Source of the DNA: Nepenthes gracilis
Taxonomy: Eukaryota > Streptophyta > Magnoliopsida > Caryophyllales > Nepenthaceae
DNA: 64,000 nucleotides
NCBI GenBank assembly: GCA_033239525.1
Contig: BSYO01000014.1
Coordinates: forward strand, 17,530,021-17,594,020
Reading direction: 5' to 3'
The translations under genes were made by a program, and so were the position numbers. Numbering within the stretch: the stretch's first letter is position 1; every line of letters starts with the position of its first letter. The notes beneath the pieces were generated by a model. It did not search any database. It saw only the letters and a list, made by a program, of their open reading frames with translations, and had not been told where the DNA came from. This document shows, in pieces, positions 1-12,181 of this stretch.

Positions 1-953
1 AGAAAATAATCCTCTTGAGATGTATATATATATATATAACAAAAGTGATCGAGATGTCAAATCAAATGTCCAATCTAATGTTCGATCAAATTGTAATTTA
101 GGATAGAATCCAATCGTTAGATGATCCAATCGCAAGCGTATATAATAGAAGATGGATTAGTAGCATAAACAGATAATTTAAAGTCCAAATAAAAAATATA
201 ATCAAAATTAAATATACGAGACATACTAAAATTCATCTGTGGGCAAAATCGGCGAATTTAAAATCAAAATTTGAATCAAAGTTTGAATATAAATTTATGT
301 AGAAATACAAAATATGTACTAAATTTGAGTTTTGATTATTTAATGATTAACTTGAGGAATAATTATTCATACTCTTGGTAATCTTATGTCAAATTAAATA
401 CAATTTAGGCCAACATATTAGGCTACCTATGTACTCTATCTTTTTTAGGTAATGTTGCTCACTATATTTTATCATTCATAACTTTATGTGTAATTCTTAA
501 ATTTGTCAGATATATTAAAATGTCTAAATATATTATAAATTTTAATTAAATATCTAGAGGGGTGGGTTACTATAAACAAAGCCTTTCTTGTTAGTGGAAA
601 GTGATTTTCAATAATAAATATTTTCCTGTCAAAAGTTGGCAAAAATATTCAATAACAAATTCAAAGGTAGTAACCACAACCCCAATACGTGCTTGTGAAA
701 ATACACTGCTCATGCAAGATTTTATATTCATTTTTATACAAATATATTGATATAAAAATATATATTATTATATATTTTTTAGACTTTTATAAAATAATAA
801 AATCCTCTAAAAATTACAGAGCTCAAATAAAACCCCCAAATCAACAGGTAAATTATACATACATATTCAGAATAAACAGACAGGGTGTATAAAAATAATG
901 TGAATGTTAAAAAAATCTCTAAATTAAAAATAAATATTATCAGATATGAAATC
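1..953 (-). repeat. Left arm of an old Tekay-type LTR, cut by the window edge
   Basis: This stretch is an inverted, diverged copy of the middle of the solo LTR at 6317-8842. Its bases 1-650 correspond to about 7540-8150 read backwards, with shared landmarks such as GGGCAAAATCGGCGAATTT, and 660-950 corresponds to about 7260-7530. It stops at 953, where the five bases AAATC (949-953) precede the element at 954. The LTR resumes at 11580 after that element. It was therefore present before the element inserted. The window starts inside it, so its 3' end and its own target duplication cannot be seen. No coding capacity is apparent; the 67-codon frames here are chance. Confidence 0.8.
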
Positions 954-3427
954 TATGACGGACCACGTCCCAATCTCTTCATTTTCTTCAATCATAAACA
1001 ATTAACTAAATAACTAAATAAAAATCATTGGATGTGAAATACCTCAACCGACCTCAATATGAATGAATAAAAGTATATATAGGACCCAAATACATGCCAC
1101 AATATCGGTGGCTCTGACACCGACCCAGTTAAAACGACATCGGACTTTAAGGAAAGATGCCAACTAATACTGAAACAATATTTATTATCAATAACCTGCA
1201 GAAGTAAATATATCCATGACTTATACATAAAAGAAGCTAAAAATTTCTAACATCAATCAGCCATATCACATCATATACCTGCTAAATACAAATCCAGTTT
1301 AAATCATCATAACGACAATCTCACACAAGAAAATCTGTCCATGACCATCACAACACAATAACCAATATTAGACGCAATAATACAACAACTCAACCTTCTA
1401 AACATCGGCCACAATCTATTTACTTTATATCAATCATCCGGAATTGAATTTAAACTAAAATACAACATTTAGAAATAATAAATATTATCCAAAAATGTTG
1501 AACAAAATAAATCATCCAAAATCCTAATAATCTAGACTCTTCATGTCCACCTGATCATTTAATCTTAATTGCTTGATAAGGGCTCGTGCAACTCATCTAA
1601 AAGATTAGAAAAATAGTAAGATAGTGAGTTAAATACTCAATAAGGTATAATATATATTAAGGAACATGCATACTTATACTTAAAATATATTATACATATT
1701 GAAAGGAATATCAAGCATAATAGGATGCAACGACATGAAACTTGAGCGGAAAAACCTTCGTGATGCATTTTTAGATTTCTTATCTTATTTCTTTCTTAGT
1801 CTTTGCCATCAAAATATGCATAAAACTTAATTTTTTAGGGACCAAGGCCGGTAGATCTTATCAACTAAAGGAGTGGACAATCGAAGATTAGGTTGTATAT
1901 ATTTTCACACAATCAAAGGCCATATGCTCCTATTCAAAATCTAGAGGTGGGCCATCTATATTTTACCCTATAAATGAGGCTAAATATCGCTTCTTAACCC
2001 TACGATTTTGTAGGGTCAAAAATCGATATACCGTTACACTATCCTAAGGTATGCTAAAGAATACTATTTGCTGAATAATTCATGGTCAAGTTTCTTAAAT
2101 TAACTTAAGGAAACTCCACACTTAACTTTATACTTCTTAGTTCTGCCATTTAGAGAACAATTTATCAATTCCTAATATATTTGTAGAATTTTCTTTTATA
2201 ATTCCATAATTTCATTTCATGCTTCATTTATTCTTTTCATAAGATGCTCAATTAATCCATAATACAAAAACCTTAACAAAACCTATGTACTTCAATATGA
2301 AAAACTAGGAAAACTAGTAATCACGTACCAAAACAACAGTTAGATATATTTTTAGACCATAAACATTAAATTCCACACATTCTCCAACTTATATGCACAA
2401 TACACATTTAATACTTTGAGTTTTATTAAACTATAATTCGGATTTGGGGTCTGGGGTTTTAGACAATATCAAGAACTCCCACAAAAATTTGTAAAATGGG
2501 CAATTGTTTTTTACAATATTGGTCCATATACCAAGCATACGGGGCATTTCGGGAAAGAATTTTGCACTTACAAAAGACTCAACACAATTTTTCGGACATG
2601 TAAGGCATCATATACAAAATACAACTAATAAAATATCAAAACAACTAGAAATCGAAGAATATGGGAACATACACGAAGCTAGGGTTTAAATCTCAACACA
2701 ATAATTTACATAAATTTTAAAAATCGGAAGAGAATTGACATGTATGCACGTTTTTTACATATACACTTCAAAATTGGAGGGCAAATCAACATGCATATAC
2801 ATTTAACACAAGTACACTTCAAAATCAGAGTTTAGGCGGGTATTTAAACGAAAATATCTGAAAGAAATGACAAAAAAATGTCAAACAAGAGGAGCGTAAA
2901 ATGTACTTATCTTTACCCAATCTATAAATTTCTTAACTGGTTTCACCTCAAAATCAAACTTGGTGGTATCGAATCCCACACTCTCTCTCCTCCTCGGCAT
3001 TTTCTCTCTCCTCTCTGTGCCTAGCTTGAAGAAATGATGAAAAGCTAAACGCGGGGTGCTTTTATACCAAACGTGGCATTTGAGTGCTCGTCGGGTGAGC
3101 CTCGGGTGCCATTGGTGCTAAAATGCCCCTGGGATCAACGCTTGAACGTGGCTCAAGCGAGACCTAGGTACCAAGCTGTGCCAATAGCCATTGAAATTGG
3201 CACTTGAGCATGGCTTGAGTATGGCTCGAGTGCCATGCAAATATGGAATTAGTGCTCTAGTGGGTCTTGAGCCTCCCTCAAACGCTCATCAAGCTTGTAT
3301 CAAGCACAAACTACTTGGGTTCAATTTTAACTCTTTTGATCCAAATTTTCACATTCTTTGATCTCAATTTTGATTATATTAATTTAATTAACCACGATTA
3401 ATATAATTTGAAAACTTGGACCTTACA
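954..3427 (-). repeat. 3' LTR of the Tekay-like element
   Basis: This 2474-bp direct repeat of 9158-11579 is colinear over its whole length. Landmarks shared by both copies are GGACCACGTCCCAATCT near the left end, a CT-rich stretch near 2980-3010, and GACCTTACA at the right end. The terminal TG on the plus strand is TA here (954-955), a point mutation compared with 9158. The GC-richer part at 3050-3300 is made of short degenerate repeats around CTTGAGC. Confidence 0.88.
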
Positions 3428-3429
3428 AT

Positions 3430-5390
3430 CCTCCATTCCTTATAAAACTTTCATCTTCAAAATTTTAGGAACCTCAAAATTTAACAATCGGGGATAATCA
3501 TTCCAGATTCTTCTTTGTATTCCTAAGGCACTTTTTCGATTAAATGATTTTCCTAGATAACCTTGACCAATTGAATTATTTTGAATCTCAATAATTGACT
3601 ATTTCTATCTAAAATCTAAATCAAAACCTTAACATAAGATGAATTTTTAATTTTCTACAACGGTTTAACTCGATCACATACTTACTTTCTCAATCATTGA
3701 TACATGGAAAACATCATAATAATCCGCCAAATTTGGAGGCAAAGCTAATTTACTAGCCACATCTCCGACTTACTACAAAATTTCAAACGGATCAGTAAAC
3801 CTCAACTTTAATTAAACATAAACTTCGAAAATGATCATTCACCTTGAACCTCAATCGGATTCTGAAATCTATGGGCCATGGGCCCACATGTTTCCATTGC
3901 GCTACTCTGATTGATCATTTATTTCATATTAAAAATTTACCCGCTTAAACTGCCACGTGATCAACTCCTTTTATGAAAGAATTTTCCTCAAGCTTTCATG
4001 ATTAAATGGAATCGCAACTCTCTCCATACAAATAACACCCTTAAATCTTCAAAGTAAAGACCTCAATTGCTAATATCTAAAATATGAGTAGAGTAATTTT
4101 GATCATTGACTTTCATCCGTCTTAACCTACAAGCGACCACCTGCATACGCTGCATCAAAACACAACCCCAAATCTTCCTCGGAAGCATCACAACCTATTA
4201 CAAATTCACTTGATCTATCAGGGATCGACCAAATCGACAATTCACTAGCTCACATCTCCTCAAATGGGCAAATAATTGACTATCATTCACAATCTACGAC
4301 GTAGCTCTCAATTGGACCCTATATCCTCCATAACTCCACGAACAAATCAATATATTATCAATGAAGCCATCACAAAATCGACCCCAGTATGGCTAAAAGA
4401 TCCGGTTCCTAAGTTCCACAAAAAACACTGACAAAATTACTAACCCAGAAGGTGTCACTGAAGTTCAGAACGGCCATACTTTATCTTGAAAGTTGACTCA
4501 GACACATTCTTCTTATTCATTCTTAGTTGATAGCACTCTGGATACAATTCGATCTTAGAAAATATTGAGCCCTTATAATAGATCAAACGAATCACCTATT
4601 GACTCCGAATACTTGTTTATCAAACAATTCATTTCCTAAATGAATTAAATTTTTAATAATCCATACATAACATTATCAGTTTATCTTGCTCACCCCAAAG
4701 GCACTGAAGCATTCTACAGCAAGCACTCAGCCGATGCCTCATCGATTTTATGTAGGATCCTCAAAATCGGTGCCGATCCCAGTGCAGCCTTGATAGCAAT
4801 CTCGATTTACCAATCAAAAGATAAGCTAGGCTAACCTTTTCCTCCAAGAAACATCCTCGCATTCTTACACAGCCGAAAAGTCCTTAATGATCACAGATTG
4901 ACTCTCGGATGTGGTCACATATGCTAAATAAAATCGGCACACATCCTCATTAAATAACTTATAGGCAAAACAATATTAATTTTGTCACATCTTGACTAAC
5001 TCTATCTCATACTCAATATTTTATAATCCAAATGCAAAATATAATATCATTACCAATACAGTCCATACTAGCATGGCGGCTCACAAACCAAATCACCCCC
5101 AATATCAAATCAAAGTTTGGCACATCAAATGAAATTAAATTGCCTAACCAATCATATTTACGAACTCAAAAAAATATCGTAAACATTGATACAACTAATG
5201 AAAAGTCTATGATCCTTGAATAAACGAATAAACTTAGGAAACACGAATAAAAATATAGATTCTGAATCCAAAATAATAGATGTACTAAAATGTGAAAATT
5301 TAGAAATCTTACCTTCCACCACGATAGACGACACTCTGCACCTCGTGCCATCATCGTAAAATTTCGATCCAAGGCACTGGATTTCTTCGC
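3430..5390 (-). pseudogene. Broken Ty3/gypsy pol remnant (protease, RT, integrase tail)
   Basis: On the minus strand, 5143-5032 reads as the plant gypsy protease-to-RT junction, with the motif FDLILG followed by a histidine-alanine-serine and a cysteine. A weak RT-like stretch lies around 4500-4200. At about 3790-3660 the frame reads LPPNLADYYDVFHVSM, the typical tail after the integrase core in Tekay/Del elements, and the closing IPL-type tail runs to about 3450. Most of RT, all of RNase H and the integrase core cannot be found, so at least 2 kb has been deleted compared with an intact pol. Stops and frameshifts separate the pieces. The protease and integrase-tail calls are firm; the RT call is tentative. 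Confidence 0.7.
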
Positions 5391-5394
5391 TCTT

Positions 5395-6316
5395 CGACTC
5401 ATAGGATAAGAACAACCCTTGATCATGTGGTTGAACTATCCACAATTGAAACAGGCTCCTAAAATTTTATAACATGGCCTCCCTCTATGCGATTTCCCAC
5501 AATGCCGGCATATGGGTGTTACTAATTGCTCGCCCAACATACTTTTGAATTTAAGCTCTTTCCTTTCCCTTTTCTACCGGCTTTGGCTTTTTGTAGGGCC
5601 CTTCTGATCCCAAACTTTGGCCAAAATTTTGACCACCACGGTTAGCTAACTTCTTCATGAAAAATCTTTCCTATTCAAGCTTTTTTTCACATAGGTTAGC
5701 TTGATCTAATATATCTTCATAAGTCTTCAATTTTAGAGTAATTAGCTGCCTCTGGATTTCACCTTTTAATCATTGTAAAAATTTTCTTGCCTTCCTTTCT
5801 TCATCATACACCAGAAGTAGGACATAGCGAGATAATTTCAAGAACTTAGGGTCATACTCTGCCATCGTCCAGTTTTCTTACCACAAACAAAAGAGCAAAC
5901 TCGTCCGCCTTTTGCCCTCGAAAACTCGTCAAACAATATTTATCCATAAAAATATTCACGAACATATGTCACGATATCTTTTTATCCTCCAAACATATGA
6001 CTCTTTTACTCATCAACCAAGGTTGGTTTCGCATTCTAACTTATATGAGGCAAATATTACTTTATCTTCTTCCGGGCATCGGATCACTGCAAATACCATT
6101 TCGATTTTCTAGATCCATATTTCAGCCTCTACAAGATCTGTGCCATCCAAAATTTCAAATACTTGACCATTAATAGATTGTTCATAAATCGACATTCATG
6201 GATTCGTTGGCGTTGGAATCGGCTCCAAGTTATGTTGACCTCGTGCCATAGATTCCACCCTTTCTATCATCTTTTCCATGCTATCCAAGCACCCCTTTCT
6301 CATGGTTTGGGCGAGT
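5395..6316 (-). pseudogene. Gag remnant with two zinc knuckles
   Basis: Reading the minus strand downward from 6316, the frame shows a helical N-terminal part, then the conserved gag core (a tryptophan-lysine motif near 6110 and acidic residues near 6080). It ends in two cysteine-histidine boxes at about 5510-5400: CRHCGKSHRGRPC and then CFNCG, a stop, FNHMIKGC. The second box therefore carries a stop codon in place of one residue. Gag binds and packages element RNA, and the knuckles contact the RNA. The start of the gene lies beyond the solo LTR insertion, at about 8848-8900. Confidence 0.75.
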
Positions 6317-8842
6317 TGTAATATCTAAATTTTTATTCGGATTACTTTAATATTAATTATGATTTTCAATAATTTGGGCGTGTCAAATTAATTAAATATT
6401 AAAAAATTTTGAAAAGATATTTGGATCTGTCAAGCTAGCGCCCGAGGTGCATCCATGCTATCACCCGAATATCGGTTTGAATTTTAAAATAAAATAAAAA
6501 ATTATATAATATATAATAATAAATATATATGTATATATATATATAATAAAAAAAACAAAAAAAATGAAATAAAAGCAGATGAGGATAAGGGGATCAGGGG
6601 GAGAGAATGGTGGGGGGTTTAGGGTTTTAGGCGGAGGAAGAAGAAGGGAAGAGGGAGAAGAGAGAGGAGAGGCGCGGCCATTTGGAAGCGGCAGGCAACT
6701 GTGATGTGTAGTGGTGGTCGGCGACAGTGGCCATGGTCGCTCTTGGGTGAGGTCGCGGTGGTCGTTGGTGAAGGGGCTCGATGAGGAGAGAGAGGCTCAT
6801 TGGGGAAGGATGGTGGCCGGAAGGGAAGCGGTCGGCGATGGCCTCGGCGACGTGCGGCGAGGTCGACACAGTGAGGGTGGTTGTCAGCAGCTAGATGTGG
6901 GCGATGGTTGACAGCGCTCGGTGAGGCGGGCGCGGGAGACAGTTGCCATTGTAGGCATCGGCGGTGGCGCGTGGAGGAGATGTAGCGGTGGTCGACGGTG
7001 GTAGTGGTGACTCACCGGTGACTGGCGATGGTCGTGGGTGGCAACGGCGTGCGGCAGAGCTGCGTAGAGAGAGGAAAACTCGGGTGCGACATGGGCAGAG
7101 GCGCGGCAGCGCATGCAACAGGAGTAAGAACGCGTGATCCGGGTGCTTCGGGACATCTTTTGTTCAGATCTACAAAGCATGAGGTCTAGACAAGTATCTG
7201 TAAACCCTCTCTTTGATCTGATTTGATTTTGATTTATTTTAGATACCGTTTAAAATTTCTATTAACATATATATATTTTGTACACCTATTTATTTATTCT
7301 GGATATGCATGTGTAATTCAATAACTGATTTTTAGGGTTTTGATATGGGTTTTATAATTTTTGGAGGGTTTTATATTTTTCTGGAAGCCTAAAAAATTTA
7401 TTAAATTCGGTGTATATTTATATCAGTATGTGTAACAAAATATACACAAAACTTGTATTGACTGTGTATTTTTACATACACGTGTCGGGTTGTGGTCACT
7501 AAGTTTAGATTTGGATTATTAGACTCTGTCCAACTTCCGACGGGAAGATATTTATTAATTGAAAATTTCTTTTTGCCGGCAAGAAAAGTTTAGAGTAGTG
7601 ACCTTTCCCATTTGGATAATTTGATTTGACTTTGGAATATATTCGAACGTCCTAATATATCTAACAAATTTGAGAAATGTACCCAAAGTTGTGAGTAGCA
7701 AAACATAGTGAGCAACCTTATCTATTGGAACAGAATATATGGATTTTGGCCTAAGATTACCAGGATTATGTATAACCCTTCTTCAAACTAGTCTTTAAAT
7801 AATTAAAATTCAAATTTGGTGCATAATTTGTATTTCTACATTGATTTATATTGGATTTCGATTTGAATTTTAGACTTGGATTTGAGATTCGTCGATTTTG
7901 CCCTCAGTTGTGCCTTAGTATGTCTCGTACAACGATTTTGATTATATGTTTTGATTCAGACCTTTGGAATATTTATTGTGACGTTGCTTCGGCTTTTACA
8001 CACACTATTGGATCATCCGACTATTAATTCTACCCTAAACTACAAGCTGATCGGATCTTGGATTTGGATTTTGACTTAGACTTGGATTGGACATCAGCTT
8101 TTGGAATTGGCCCGGATCACCTCTATTTTGGTAATATATATATATTTATATATATATACGTTCCGACGAGAACTATTTTTAAAATTTAGATATTTTTTTA
8201 GATTTGGATAGTTGATTTGAGTATGTGACTATCATTAGATTTTGAAATTTGGATCTCGAATTTCTGTTAGATTTGTCTTATCAGCGAATTAGATTTATTG
8301 CGTAACTTGATTGGATTTTCATTCATTTGACTTTTTCTCTGATTTATTGGACTCATTTTGTCAAAAATGTGATACCTGCTAGGCATTTAGCCCACGTTTT
8401 CTATTTTGTCCCTTCAGAGTAGAAGGCTCGGATGCATTACAGGAGTTAGGATGTGATCTTCAACTATTCGTTTGATTTGATGAGTTTAGTTTGTTATGAT
8501 TTAAATTTGGCATTTTATACAATTAGATTATAGAATTGGGTGGATATATGCCTATAGTGTATTTTGAAAATAGTTTAGATGTTATGTTATACTTAGTTAT
8601 GATTTTTGATTGGATTGTTGTCTCCCTTATGATATTTATAGAGTAGGTTGCATTTATTTTTGTTCGGACGGTTGTCCGATGTGGTCCTGTGTGGATTTTA
8701 GTTTGTCGGGTTCTGTTTATTTGGATTGTTACACTTGAATTTTTAAAATTTAGAATTATTAGTTAAATTTATTTAAGATTTTAAATTTTAAAAATTATAA
8801 TTAATTATTTTAAATTGACCTACTTTGTCCATGCTCGTGACA
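6317..8842 (+). mobile_element. Solo LTR of a Tekay-type family, nested in gag
   Basis: The element starts TGTAATATC and ends CTCGTGACA. It is flanked by an exact five-base duplication, CGAGT, at 6312-6316 and 8843-8847. No internal region or second LTR is present, so it is a solo LTR left by LTR-LTR recombination. Removing it and one CGAGT rejoins the interrupted gag on the minus strand. Inside are an AT-rich start, a TATA-like run near 6520-6545, a GC-rich untranslated leader (about 6590-7160), then AT-rich U5-like sequence. Frames of 60-98 codons in the GC-rich part show no protein-like sequence and I do not call them genes. Confidence 0.92.
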
Positions 8843-9143
8843 CGAGTATTTAGTCCATCATGGTTTCCAGACCCTACCATTTCTTAATTCTATCACCAAA
8901 ATACTAATAATCAGATTTGATCATCCTACCGTAGCAAATTGATTGACTTAAGACCTTAACCTAGAATAGATCAAATCTAAATTTCAAATCAAAATCAATC
9001 AACTTAGACCTCAAATCGAAATCCATCAATTTTAGACCTTAAACCAAAATCAATCAAACTTAAACCTTAAATCAATATCGATCAACTTAGACTTTAGATC
9101 CACATCAATCAAATTTAGACCTTAAGGCATTTCCATACAATTT

Positions 9144-9154
9144 CTCTGATACAA
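9144..9154 (-). other. Retrotransposon primer-binding site
   Basis: On the minus strand, four bases inside the 5' LTR end, the sequence is TTGTATCAGAG. This closely matches TGGTATCAGAG, the complement of the initiator-methionine tRNA 3' end that primes reverse transcription in many plant gypsy elements. It fixes the element's orientation as minus. Confidence 0.75.
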
Positions 9155-9157
9155 CTT

Positions 9158-11579
9158 TGTGACGGACCACGTCCCAATCTTGTCATTATCTTCAATCATA
9201 AATAATTAACCAAATAATTGAATAAAAATTATTAGACGTAAATACCTCAACTGACCTCAATATGAATGAATAGAAGTATACACAAGATTTAAATAATGTC
9301 ATAATATCGGTGGCTCCAACACTGACTCAATTAATACGATGTCGGGCCTTAAGTAAGGAAAGATGCTTGCTAATACTGAAACAACATTCAATATCAATAA
9401 CCTACAAAAGCAAATAGATCCATGACTTATACATAAACGAAGCTAAAAACTTCTAACATCAATCAGTCATATCACATCATATACCTACCAAATACAAATC
9501 TAGTTTAAATCACCATAATGACAATCTCACACATGAAAATCTATCCAATGCCATCAAGACACAATAACCAATATTAGACGTCACAATACAACTTAACCTT
9601 TTAAATATCGGCCACAACCTATTTACTTCACATCTATCATCCGGAACTGAATTTAAACTAAAATACAATATTTAGATGCTATAAATATTACCCAAAAATG
9701 TTAAACAAAATAAATCATCCAAAATCATAATAAATTGGACTCTTCATGTCCACCTGATCATTCGATCTTGATTGCTTGGTAAGGGTTCGTGCAACTCATC
9801 GAAGGATTAGAAAAATAACAACAGAGTGAACTAAATACTCAATAAGGTATAATATATATTAATGAACATGCATACTTATACTTAAAATATATTATGTATA
9901 TCGAAAGAAATATGGAGCATAATAGGATGTAATGACATGAAACTTGAGCAGAAAAACCTTGATGCATTTTCGAATTTCTTATCTTATTTCTTTCTTAGTT
10001 TTAGCTATCAAAACATACATAAAACTTATATTCTTTAGGGACCAGGACTGATAGATCTTGCTAATTAAAGGAGGAGACAATCGAAGATTGGATTGTGTAT
10101 GTTTTCATACAATTAAAGGCTATATGCTCCTATTCGAAATCTAGAGATGAGCCATCTATATTTCACCCTATAAATGGGGCTAAACGTCGATTTTTAACTC
10201 CATGGTTATGTAGGATCGAAAATCGATATACTACTACACTATCCTAAAGTATGCCAAAGAATATTATCCACTGAATGATCCATGGTCAAGTTTCTTAACA
10301 TAACTTAGGAAAACTCCACACTTAACTTCACACTTCTTAATTCTTGCCTTTTGGAGAACGGTTTATTAATTCTTAACATATTTGTAGAGTTTCCTTTCAT
10401 AATTCCATAATTTCATTTCATGCATCATTTATTCTTTTCATAAGGTGTTCAATTAATCCATAATATAGAAACTTTAACAAAACCTATGTAATTAAGTATG
10501 GAAAACCAGGAAAACCAGTAATCACATACCAAAATAAGAGTTAGATGTACTTTCAGGCTATAAATATTAAATTTCATGCATTCTCCAACTTATATGCACA
10601 ATACACATTTAATACTTCGAGTTTTATAAAACTATAATTCAAATTTGGGGTTCGGGGTTTCAGATAATATTAAAAATTCTCACAAAAATCTATAAAATGG
10701 GCAAATTTTTTTTATAATATCAGTCCATATACTCAGCATATGAGGCATTTCGGGAAAGAATTTCACACATACAAAAGACTCAACACAATTTTCCAAATAT
10801 GTAAAGCATCATATACAAAATACAACTAATAAAACATCAAAACAACTAGAAATCGAAGCATATGGGAACATACACGAAGCTAGGGTTTAAATCTTAACAC
10901 AATAATTTACATAAATTTCAAAATCGGAAGAGAAATCGACATGTATGCACAATTTTTACATATATACTTCAAAATCGGAGCTTGGCCGGGCATTTAAACA
11001 AAAATACCGGAAGAAATGACAAAAAAATGTCCATCAAGAGAAAGAGCATAGAGTGCACTTTTCTTTACCCGATCTACAAATTTTTTAACTAGTTTCACTT
11101 CAAAATCGGACTTGGTGGTGTCGAATCCCACACTCTCTCTTCTCCTCGGCATTTTCTCTCTCCTCTCTGTGCCTGGCCCGAAAAAATAACAAAAAGATGA
11201 ACGCGGGAAGCTTTTATACTAAATGTGGTGCTCGAGTTCTCGTCAAGCGAGTCTTGAGTGCCACTGGCGCCAAAATGTCCTTGGGATCAGCGGTCGAATG
11301 TGGCTCAAGTGAGACCCAAGTGCCAAGCTGCTCCAACAGCCACTGAAATTGGCGCTCAAGCGTGGCTCGAGCGTGCCTAGAGTGCCCTACAAATCTGGAA
11401 TCGGCGCTCTAGTGAGGCTCGAGTCTCCCTCAAGTGCTCATCAAGCCTGTATCAAGCACAAATCACTTAGGTTTAATTTTAACTCTTTTGACCAAATTTT
11501 TCATATCCTTTGACCTCAATTTTGATTATACTATCTTAATTAATCATAATTGATATAATTTGAAAACTTAGACCTTACA
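9158..11579 (-). repeat. 5' LTR of the Tekay-like element
   Basis: This 2422-bp direct repeat of 954-3427 has intact ends (plus strand TGTGACGG to CCTTACA). The five bases after it, AAATC (11580-11584), match those before the left LTR. On the minus strand the promoter side lies near 11250-11100, with a purine-rich leader that reads GAGGAGAGAGAAAATGCC. Confidence 0.9.
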
Positions 11580-12181
11580 AAATCAGACAAATAATAAGGT
11601 TAGATGATATATGTCTCAATCTTATATTGAGCAGATCAGATAAAAAGATATTCTAAAATACCCAAATGGCTCCTTCTCTCTCCTCCTTTCCCATGCGCCC
11701 TTCTCTCTCTCATCTTTCTCTCTCCTACCGCGTGTCACTCCTCTGTGCGTTGCTCTTCATTCACCCGCATGCTGCTTCTTTCTTCCTCCTCCCTATTGCC
11801 CGCGAATTTGGCCCCTCCTCTCTCCTCCTTCTCCCCTCTTTCTCTCATTCCTTCTCCTCCACGCACGCCTCTTCTCTCTCTCTGTTTTCTTTTCCCCTCA
11901 GCTTTAGCTTCTGCTTCCATTGCACGCTTATCCTCCCCCATTTTATCTCTTTTTTTATTATTTAATTATCCAATCGGCAATCGGGTGCCAACTTAAGTAC
12001 CGCTCAGGCGCAAATTCTCTAGAACAACGCTCAGGCGACCCTCAAGCGAGTATTAAGTGTCACGCTATTAATTCGAATACTCTCTAAAATTTCATTATAT
12101 ATATATAATTTTTATTACATCCAAATTATCTAAAATAATAAATACATTTAAAATAAATCAAATAAAATTTTGGATATTACA
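11580..12181 (-). repeat. Right arm of the old LTR split by the Tekay-like element
   Basis: This is the continuation of the LTR at 1-953. It ends on the plus strand in TGGATATTACA, which on the minus strand is the LTR start TGTAATATCC, the same start as the solo LTR at 6317. The CT-rich block at 11666-11960 corresponds to the GC/purine-rich leader of 6590-7160 on the other strand. That block gives open frames of 83-99 codons on the plus strand and 68 on the minus strand. They are low-complexity serine/leucine or arginine/glutamate runs and are not genes. Confidence 0.78.

Larger units (their letters stand above)
954..11579 (-). mobile_element. Ty3/gypsy LTR retrotransposon, Tekay/Del-like, degenerate
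   Basis: The ends are two long direct repeats, 954-3427 and 9158-11579. Read on the minus strand the intact LTR starts TGTAAGGTC and ends CCGTCACA. Just inside the right LTR is a primer-binding site like the initiator-methionine tRNA type, and just inside the left LTR is a purine tract, GGAATGGAGGAT. The five bases AAATC occur at 949-953 and 11580-11584, an exact target duplication. Internal remnants run gag, protease, weak RT, then the integrase C-terminus, which is the Ty3/gypsy order. Much of pol is missing and stops are frequent, so it is a dead copy. The two LTRs differ at many positions, which points to an old insertion. A solo LTR (6317-8842) sits in the gag region. Placement in the Tekay/Del chromoviruses rests on the protease-RT junction and integrase-tail motifs and on LTR length. 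Confidence 0.9.

Noticed and set aside
6627..7180. Frames of 66-98 codons on both strands in a GC-rich block
   Set aside because: The block is an LTR leader bounded by a target duplication. High GC removes stops by chance, and the translations are low-complexity.
11666..11996. Overlapping frames of 83 and 99 codons, serine/leucine-rich, possibly a secreted peptide
   Set aside because: They lie in a CT-rich LTR leader that matches, in reverse, the GC/purine-rich block of the solo LTR at 6317. Both strands are open, the composition is simple, and there is no domain.
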